Positions 3,652 to 7,114 of a stretch of 7,114 nt of DNA are shown piece by piece. This DNA is from Methanobacteriota archaeon (GTDB lineage Archaea; Thermoplasmatota; Thermoplasmata; UBA10834). Positions within the stretch are counted from its first letter, which is position 1; every line of letters begins with the position of its first letter. A program made the translations under genes and the position numbers. Under the pieces are notes generated by a model, which saw nothing but the letters and a program-made list of their open reading frames with translations, was not told the origin of the DNA and ran no database searches. The stretch covers positions 1 through 7,114 of the forward strand of contig JAABQR010000145.1 of assembly GCA_011391345.1 (NCBI GenBank), given 5' to 3'.

Positions 3652-6096
3652 ATGCGCAAGAGCGAGCGCAGCAAGGGCAAGACGTCCCCCCCAGCGTCAC
3701 CCGGTTCGAGGGGCTTTACCAATGGTGCTGGCAGCCCGCCTTCGAGGGACCTCCAGGGCAAGGTGAACGGCCTCACCAACGGCCTCACTAACGGTCTCAC
3801 GAATGGCGGACGCTCCGCGCGTCACTCGGGCCTGACGAACGGCATGACCAACGGCAAGACCAACGGCATGACGAACGGGCTCACGAACGGCTTCGTGAAC
3901 GGCGCGGGCGCCGTCAACGGTTTCAGGCTATCCGTGGGGTCGAGGCGGATCTCGAGGCAACCGATAGACGTCCGCAAGAAGATGTTGATGGTTGCATGTC
4001 TCGTCGCTGTCATCATGGTCATACCGTACGCGCTCGTCTACGCCTTCCCGCCAGCGGAGGTCGAGATAGACGGGTACTTCATGGACTGGCTGAGGGCGAC
4101 AGTGTACGAGGATTCCCCGGACTCTGAGAGTGCGGATGTGTCAATATCCGCCTACGCCGTCAAGGCCGACGTCCGCGGGTCGTACTTCTACATCGCCACG
4201 GCTGGTACGGTCATGAACGGCGCCGACGAAGGCGCGGACGGCTTCTACATATTCATCGACAGGGACGGCGACACCGGCACCGGATACCTGGTGAGGGGCC
4301 TGGGCGCGGACCACATGGTCGCCATCGTCGGCTGGGACGGTGTCACAGCGCTGGCAGCCACGTACATCTTCGACTCATCGGCTTCTCAGGACGACTACGC
4401 CGGGTTCGAGCGCTCCTCGGACCCTCTCGTCGCATTCAAGGGCGGCGAGGTGGAGATCGGGACGAGCCTGATCACGGGCCCGACGTCCACGATCGCAGTA
4501 TGCGCCCGCCACACGAACGTGTCAGATGACTGGTCCGAGGTGAATTTCGCGTATTCTGGCCCTGCGGTCCAGGTGCTCCAGCGCTTCGAGGCCCCTGAGG
4601 TGACGACGGGATACACGGACGAGCACATGCTGACGCTCGAGATCACCTCCAAGGACTCCTCAGTCGAGCTGGAAGGACTCAGGTTCGAGTTCGAGGGGAC
4701 TGCGACGCCGACGGAGGTCGATGTCCTGCGTGGCTACGAGTTCATAGGCTCGGGCCAGGGCGGGGATGTCCTGTTCACGGAGCCCGTGCGGCTCGACGCG
4801 GACGAGACCGTCCGGCTATCGGTGCTCTCCTCGTTCGAGGACGGCTCGGACACCCAGTCCTTCGGCCTGTGCCTGGACGAGGCGAACGGCTTGGTCCTGG
4901 GGGCGAACGCCACGGTCGTGTTGACATCGTATCAGGATGGCGCGAGGATGACATACATCGGCGCGGCCCCCTCCACATTGGAGGTCGACGGCGCTTTCGC
5001 GGATTGGCATTACTTGTTCATGACCGAGGACCCGCTGGGGGATGTCGTCATGAACGGCACTGGCCCGTTCGTCAACGGCGATGTCGACATAGTATCCACT
5101 GCCGCATGGGCCTCCGACCCGACAGCGTACTTCTACATCGCCGTGGATGGACGGATGTTGGGCGGCTCGAGCGTCCCCGGCACGCTTGTCCGCTGGGAGG
5201 AGCCGCCGGAGCCGAGCGGGTCCATGCCCAACATGACGGAGGAGAAGCATCTGTTCGGAGCGGACTTCGCATACGCGTTCATCGACCTGGACGGCAACGA
5301 GTCGACCGGGTTCAGGGTCGGGGGCGCGGAGTCGGCGGTCACGGTCGCGGGCAAGGACGGCACAATCATGGCCGCGAACGCGTATGCCTACATCAACGAC
5401 TCCTGGCTCTTGGTCGGGCCGGTCCAGGCGGCCTCGGACGGTTACAGGCTAGAGGTCGGCGCCGCACTAGAGGACCTCGGCATGAGCATGGATGAGGTGT
5501 ACCGTGTCACGATCATGGCGCAGGACTGGCGTGGATCCGAGGACACGGCCGTGGTCGCGCTGCCAGTCAGCGCGCTCTCGGGATCGAGGGCCTTCGGCGG
5601 CATAATCATCAATGAGATATACTCCACACAGCCTAGCTTGACCAACGACTGGCTCGAGCTGTACAACACCGCGAGCTATCCTATCAACATCGAAGATTGG
5701 GAGCTGTGGGTGGACGGTAGCCTCGTGTACACGTTCCCTAACTACACAATACCCTCTGGCGGGTTCTATGTCACGATCTTCCTGAACTTCCAGAAGGGGA
5801 CCACATACGTTCTGTACAACAGTACGGGCGCAGTGATCGATTCGATCAGCGTCCCGTTATGGAACGCGAAGTCATATGGCCGTACTGGCACCCCGGATTC
5901 GGAGTACGATACGTGGGCCTGGCTGGTCCCAACCCCTGGGGAGATCAACCAGGGCCAGATACCTATCCCGGAGTTCGGCGATGTCATAGCGCCGTTAGCG
6001 ATAGTACCAATTATCTTCATCGTCATTAGGCGTACGCGAGGCGCACGCGAGAACGCACGAGGGGACTCGGAAGGGAATCATGATGGACGCACCTGA
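3652..6096 (+). CDS. Large TNG-repeat surface protein: cytoplasmic repeats, signal anchor, duplicated DxDG domains, lamin-tail domain, PEF-like C-terminus
   Basis: An 814-residue protein. Residues 1-110 are basic and low-complexity, with (L/M/K/F)TNG units at 22-25, 38-52 and 61-90. A membrane helix (111-131) follows a basic patch (RRISRQ...RKK), so the repeats should face the cytoplasm and the rest the outside. Outer part: domain A (about 134-303) opens with EVEIDGYFMDWL and holds FIDRDGDTGTGY (201-212); a beta-rich linker domain spans about 304-435; domain B (about 441-640) opens with TLEVDGAFADW and holds FIDLDGNESTGF (543-554), so A and B look like a duplication. Residues 648-767 match the lamin-tail (LTD) fold: IIINEIY, DWLELYN, IPSGGFYV, SYGR, PTPGEIN. 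Then PIPEFGDVIAPL plus a hydrophobic run and RRTR (771-796), a PEF-CTERM-like archaeosortase signal or a simple anchor. A 20-residue polar tail follows. A role in surface attachment or carbohydrate binding is a guess. Confidence 0.92.
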   Translation: MRKSERSKGKTSPPASPGSRGFTNGAGSPPSRDLQGKVNGLTNGLTNGLTNGGRSARHSGLTNGMTNGKTNGMTNGLTNGFVNGAGAVNGFRLSVGSRRISRQPIDVRKKMLMVACLVAVIMVIPYALVYAFPPAEVEIDGYFMDWLRATVYEDSPDSESADVSISAYAVKADVRGSYFYIATAGTVMNGADEGADGFYIFIDRDGDTGTGYLVRGLGADHMVAIVGWDGVTALAATYIFDSSASQDDYAGFERSSDPLVAFKGGEVEIGTSLITGPTSTIAVCARHTNVSDDWSEVNFAYSGPAVQVLQRFEAPEVTTGYTDEHMLTLEITSKDSSVELEGLRFEFEGTATPTEVDVLRGYEFIGSGQGGDVLFTEPVRLDADETVRLSVLSSFEDGSDTQSFGLCLDEANGLVLGANATVVLTSYQDGARMTYIGAAPSTLEVDGAFADWHYLFMTEDPLGDVVMNGTGPFVNGDVDIVSTAAWASDPTAYFYIAVDGRMLGGSSVPGTLVRWEEPPEPSGSMPNMTEEKHLFGADFAYAFIDLDGNESTGFRVGGAESAVTVAGKDGTIMAANAYAYINDSWLLVGPVQAASDGYRLEVGAALEDLGMSMDEVYRVTIMAQDWRGSEDTAVVALPVSALSGSRAFGGIIINEIYSTQPSLTNDWLELYNTASYPINIEDWELWVDGSLVYTFPNYTIPSGGFYVTIFLNFQKGTTYVLYNSTGAVIDSISVPLWNAKSYGRTGTPDSEYDTWAWLVPTPGEINQGQIPIPEFGDVIAPLAIVPIIFIVIRRTRGARENARGDSEGNHDGRT
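3763..3921 (+). repeat. Tandem 12-base repeat encoding xTNG units
   Basis: Codons 38-90 of the surface protein read as Val-Asn-Gly, three LTNG units, an interrupting GRSARHSG, then LTNG, MTNG, KTNG, MTNG, LTNG, FVNG and AVNG. The DNA period is 12 bases (pattern CTCACNAACGGC). Third positions vary (ACC/ACT/ACG for Thr, AAC/AAT for Asn), so the units are not very recent copies and are probably held by selection on the peptide. Such repeats can change length by slippage or recombination. Confidence 0.85.
6069..6075 (+). promoter_or_regulatory. Ribosome-binding site inside the end of the surface-protein gene
   Basis: GGAAGGG lies four bases before the first ATG (6080) and seven before the second (6083) of the next gene, all within the last codons of the upstream gene. 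This supports translational coupling. Confidence 0.7.
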
Positions 6097-7114
6097 GACA
6101 TCCGACGGCGGCTCGGAACAACCGAACGAGAGCATTTCGCTCACACACTTGCTGAGGCCCCTGGGGTCGCAATCCGAGGCCGTGAGGCCGTTCATGCCCG
6201 TCCTGGGCGGTCCCCGGCTCTACCTGCTCCTCCTGTACGCGGCCGTCGTCATCGGCTCATCGGTCGAGTTCTTCATGAGCCAGGAGCTGTGGTACGGCAG
6301 CTGGGAAGTGTACAACACCTATGTGTTCGTCGTCTCCGGGTTCTTCATCCTGATGGGCGTGGCCATGCTGTTCCTCACGACAGGGGAGGCCCCCGACGAC
6401 GGCTTCAAGTTGCCACTCCCCAAGCCGCTGCTCTGGATCACGGGCCTGATCCTGCTGGTCATCATGAGCATCGGCCTGGCAGGCCTGGGCTCAGACGTCG
6501 GCGGCTGGGCGGTCCTCCTGAGCGTGCTGCTGTTCACCGGCTTCATCATGATGGTGATGGGCATGAAGTCCATCGCCAACAAGGACGCCTTCTGGCTGGC
6601 CATCTACGGCTTCGGCGTCGTCATGATGGTCCTCATGCCCGTGCACGAGGCGTTCGATGTCGCCAGGAGCGCGCCTGGAGACTACCCCTTCGGGTCGGGA
6701 CTGAACCTGCTCCTGCTCGCCGTGGGCATGTCCGCCTCCCTCCTATCCCTGCAATTCCTGAGGACGAGGGACGGATACCTGGGCGCGTGGCTCATAGGCG
6801 CGATGGCCCTGTTCCTGATCGCATTCCACGAGCAGGCGGGCATAGTGGCCTCGGGCAACTACGAGCCCTACGACAGCGGCCTGGCCCTCATAGGCATCGT
6901 GTTCTCGTTCCTGCCGCTGTTCCTGTACCTCTGGAAGGAGAAGGAGTACCTGTCCATATGGTCCAAGCTCCGCAGGGCGAACCACCTCATGCAGACGGGC
7001 GATTTCCCAGGCGCACTCGTCCATGCTGACGCTGCGGTACAGGAGAGCTCCGCCGGAGGGGTCTCGCACAAGTTCTCGCTGCCCTGGAACGTCAAGGGCG
7101 ACGTCCTCTATCAC
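6080..7114 (+). CDS. Polytopic membrane protein with C-terminal TPR-like region (3' truncated by window edge)
   Basis: From ATG 6080 the frame stays open for 345 codons to the window end, with no stop. It overlaps the upstream gene by 17 bases. The N-terminal 43 residues are polar (MMDAPETSDGGSEQ...). About eight membrane helices follow: roughly 46-65, 82-100, 116-136, 141-162, 169-189, 207-226, 233-256 and 266-285. Two helices end in His-Glu pairs (MPVHEAFD, H189/E190; AFHEQAG, H250/E251). From about residue 296 the chain is soluble, and LRRANHLMQTGDFPGALVHADAAV (297-320) plus WNVKGDVLYH (336-345) look like the first helices of TPR repeats, as in proteins reading 'A..L...GDY..AL...D.A'. TPRs would give a cytoplasmic protein-binding platform on a membrane anchor. 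Coupling to the surface-protein gene suggests a joint role, possibly in its export or anchoring (inferred). I do not recognise the membrane domain. Confidence 0.9.
   Translation, partial: MMDAPETSDGGSEQPNESISLTHLLRPLGSQSEAVRPFMPVLGGPRLYLLLLYAAVVIGSSVEFFMSQELWYGSWEVYNTYVFVVSGFFILMGVAMLFLTTGEAPDDGFKLPLPKPLLWITGLILLVIMSIGLAGLGSDVGGWAVLLSVLLFTGFIMMVMGMKSIANKDAFWLAIYGFGVVMMVLMPVHEAFDVARSAPGDYPFGSGLNLLLLAVGMSASLLSLQFLRTRDGYLGAWLIGAMALFLIAFHEQAGIVASGNYEPYDSGLALIGIVFSFLPLFLYLWKEKEYLSIWSKLRRANHLMQTGDFPGALVHADAAVQESSAGGVSHKFSLPWNVKGDVLYH

Noticed and set aside
3333..3791. 152-codon ORF starting at an ATGA overlap with the 2809 gene
   Set aside because: The overlap is tempting, but the frame crosses the hairpin, the TATA boxes and the leader, then runs 140 bases into the surface-protein gene in another frame. 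Its product has no domain-like composition.
3763..3921. CRISPR-like array
   Set aside because: The 12-base periodicity is in frame inside a coding region, lacks spacers and is explained by the peptide repeat.
6289..7029. 246-codon plus-strand ORF rich in Arg, His and Pro
   Set aside because: It is an out-of-frame shadow of the membrane/TPR gene. The frame from 6080 gives proper hydrophobic helices and a TPR start, and has a good ribosome-binding site.

Overview
The window looks like a stretch of high-GC archaeal chromosome, most likely from the Thermoplasmatota. Several signs agree. There are archaeal AT-rich TATA/BRE-like promoter islands in otherwise GC-rich DNA, Shine-Dalgarno sites of the GAGGTGA type, and heavy use of AGG (Arg) and ATA (Ile) codons. 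The protein set also fits: a DUF1616-type membrane protein, a tandem zinc-ribbon membrane protein, a surface protein with a cytoplasmic (L/M)TNG repeat and a PEF-like C-terminal sorting signal, and a membrane-plus-TPR protein. The lineage is inferred from family resemblance, because no database search was possible.

Layout. Bases 2-481 (+) are the 3' end of an FtsX/MacB-type ABC permease. It meets a DUF1616-like membrane protein (482-1348, -) tail to tail, and the two stop codons abut as TGA|TCA. A divergent promoter region of about 190 bp (1349-1536) carries GCCAG/CTGGC inverted repeats and separates it from a double zinc-ribbon, four-helix membrane protein (1537-2391, +). A 417-bp gap follows, holding a T-run, small hairpins, an alternating purine/pyrimidine tract and a strong AT-rich promoter. 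It leads into a possible 25-codon leader ORF (2728-2805) and then a small secreted or membrane-anchored protein of unknown function (2809-3336, +). A 315-bp gap with an 8-bp hairpin, a TATA box and a long, potentially structured 5' leader precedes the main gene (3652-6096, +), an 814-residue surface protein. A further gene (6080-7114+, +) overlaps its end by 17 bp and runs off the window. It encodes about eight membrane helices followed by the start of a TPR-like region.

How they fit together. Nearly every product is membrane-bound or exported, so this reads as a cell-envelope neighbourhood. The 3652 and 6080 genes overlap and are probably cotranscribed and translationally coupled. The others appear to have their own promoters. 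No mobile element, CRISPR array, tRNA or rRNA was recognised. The most unusual items are the multi-domain TNG-repeat surface protein with its coupled membrane/TPR partner, its long leader with mutually exclusive base-pairing options, and the leader-ORF arrangement before 2809.
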